Assembly (NCBI GenBank): GCA_963724985.1
Contig: CAVRWV010000008.1
Coordinates: 219,440-283,439, forward strand
Length of the DNA stretch: 64,000 bases
Direction: 5' to 3'
Source of the DNA: JAJPJE01 sp963724985
Lineage (GTDB): Bacteria; Acidobacteriota; Terriglobia; Terriglobales; Acidobacteriaceae
Shown: in pieces, positions 63,006 through 64,000 of the stretch
How positions within the stretch are numbered: the first letter of the stretch is position 1
How the letters are laid out: the number at the start of each line of letters is the position of its first letter
The notes under the pieces: model-generated
Databases searched by the model: none
What the model saw: only the letters and a program-made list of their open reading frames with translations
What the model was told of the DNA's origin: nothing
Program-made: the position numbers and the translations under genes

Positions 63006-63548
63006 CGGAGGAGCACGGTGAGCATTGTTGCCCATACTGCGAGTCTGAGCATCGCTACGATCGGGTCGCCGTTTCTGCCCACGCTTGCTTGCATCACGCT
63101 GACAAGTACGCCACCAGGTCCATTCTCTATGAACACAGACTTCGACCCCCAGCATAGCTTGCCTGCATTTACCTTGCTTATCGGCTGCCGTTCTCGAAAC
63201 GCAGTACCCGTCTTCGACGTGGCCAGGAACGAGTCTTGCGACCTTCGTTGGGTGCTCTTTCATCCGTCGTGCTGCGACAAGCGTAGAAACGGTTCTGACA
63301 TACCCTTTTTCGCCCAACTCTCTTGCAGGTACGGCAGGCTGTCTACCCCTCCTGCGCCCTGGCGGCGCGGCGCTCTTCTGCTTCCGCTGCGCGGCCCTCC
63401 GCGTTTCCGGTTCCTCCCCAAAAGACCAGCGCTGCCGAGGCGTCTTTTCCGGGTCCTCCGGAAAATGCAGAGCTTGTCCTTGGGAGCAGGTGCCACCTGC
63501 CTCCGGGTGCCCCGCAAGAGAGCAGGGCAGAAAAAGGAGATTCAAATC
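63006..63548. promoter_or_regulatory. Gene-free ssb leader with overlapping hairpins
   Basis: No convincing gene lies here. Near its 3' end are overlapping alternatives: AAAAGAC (63421-63427) with GTCTTTT (63443-63449), and TTTTCCGG (63446-63453) with CCGGAAAA (63459-63466). The two share bases 63446-63449 and so cannot form at once. GCAGGTG-C-CACCTGC is a palindrome at 63485-63499. The region resembles attenuator or single-stranded promoter leaders of conjugative-element leading regions. AAAAGGAG (63532-63539) is the ssb ribosome site. Confidence 0.45.
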
Positions 63549-63964
63549 ATGTATCAGAATCGCGTTTCCCTTATCGGCTTCGTCGGCAACGACGCACAAC
63601 TTAAGACCACCAAGAGCGGCACCCCGGTCGCCGTCTTCATCGCTCGCCACAAAATCCTCTTGGAAGAACTCGAACGGAGCTCTACGAGTCCCGCACTGAG
63701 TGGCATCGCTGCACGGCTTGGGGCAAGCTCGCCGAGTTCGCCGGCAAGCTGGAGAAAGGAGCGCACGTGCAGATCGAAGGCGAGCTTCGTTACCGCGAGT
63801 ACAAAGTCGACCGCGGGAGTGATGCGGACAACGCTGCCGTCACGCGCCGTCTGGCCGAAATTCACGCTAATCGAATCATGAAACTCGACCGTACGGCGAA
63901 GCAGGAAGATCCTGTTTCGGAGAACGAATTGGCGGACATCACGGCCGATGAACCGGTCGCGTAG
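63549..63964 (+). pseudogene. ssb: Single-stranded DNA-binding protein, two frameshifts
   Basis: The OB-fold starts at ATG 63549 (MYQNRVSLIGFVGNDAQLKT, TTKSGTPVAVF). The frame then shifts near 63627 to SLATKSSWKNSNG and again near 63685 to LYESRTEWHRCTAWGKLAEF, GAHVQIEGELRYREYKVDRG and a C-terminal tail ending ADEPVA. The joined product is a normal SSB core of about 138 residues. The C-terminal acidic tip lacks the usual DDDIPF-like end. Two indels within 60 bases inactivate it, unless they are read errors. Confidence 0.8.
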
Positions 63965-64000
63965 CACATGCAATGCGCTTTGGCCTCAGCCCATGGGCTG

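Noticed and set aside
1..64000. CRISPR arrays, tRNA or rRNA genes, insertion-sequence transposases
   Set aside because: I found no regular direct repeats, no tRNA or rRNA-like segments, and no transposase or integrase motifs on either strand.

Overview
The window looks like a piece of an Acidobacteriota (Terriglobia-type) genome. The evidence is a PEP-CTERM protein, a large Oar-type TonB-dependent receptor with an N-terminal carboxypeptidase-regulatory-like domain, an anti-sigma protein of the kind common in that phylum, and moderately GC-rich codon use. The taxonomic call is inference from family content only.

Most of the window reads as one integrative/conjugative element with cargo. Its maintenance genes (ArdC-like antirestriction protein, ParB) lie at 5.4-7.9 kb. 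A P-type (VirB/Trb) type IV secretion operon with coupling protein, VirB11, RepB-like primase and SSB lies at 46.7-64 kb. I see no integrase, attachment site or classical relaxase, so the ends are undefined. The 40 kb between is cargo. The first 2 kb look like ordinary chromosomal genes, and 2.1-5.0 kb is a graveyard of gene fragments including two type IV toxin-antitoxin (AbiE-like) loci.

Cargo block 1 (8-30 kb) is a lasso-peptide locus. Two HTH/S24-like regulators lie divergently at 8-10.7 kb. The operon at 10.9-19.1 kb encodes an ABC exporter, a PqqD-like RRE protein (B1), a Nudix-like/APH kinase fusion, a prolyl oligopeptidase, the B2 leader protease, the asparagine-synthetase-like cyclase and, last, a 51-residue precursor with the lasso leader motif YxxPxIxxxG. 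An AbiEi/AbiEii pair with a perfect inverted-repeat operator is inserted at 19.5-21.2 kb. Facing the operon are an Atxe2-like lasso isopeptidase and a TonB receptor, followed by a decayed zinc-finger anti-sigma and ECF sigma pair. Together they suggest a make-export-recapture-hydrolyse circuit.

Cargo block 2 (30-44 kb) is a defence island. A divergent BrxR/CapW-type WYL regulator, with a perfect 9-bp-arm operator, faces an operon for an MBL-fold hydrolase, E2-like and E1-like ubiquitin-type enzymes (apparently an original E2-E1 fusion split by two frameshifts) and a JAMM peptidase. A four-helix membrane protein follows the regulator. Next come an HsdM tail fragment, a shattered type IIG restriction-methylase gene, and a Pycsar locus with a cyclic-nucleotide-binding TIR-like effector and two tandem uridylate/cytidylate-cyclase genes, all frameshifted, plus a third inverted cyclase fragment.

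Frameshifts are unevenly distributed: almost none between 4.4 and 27.8 kb, but many at 2.4-3.9, 28-30, 32.3-32.5, 36-46.5 and 63.6 kb, with single ones in virB4 and virB10. This could be real decay of the element and its defence cargo, or local assembly error; raw reads would decide.
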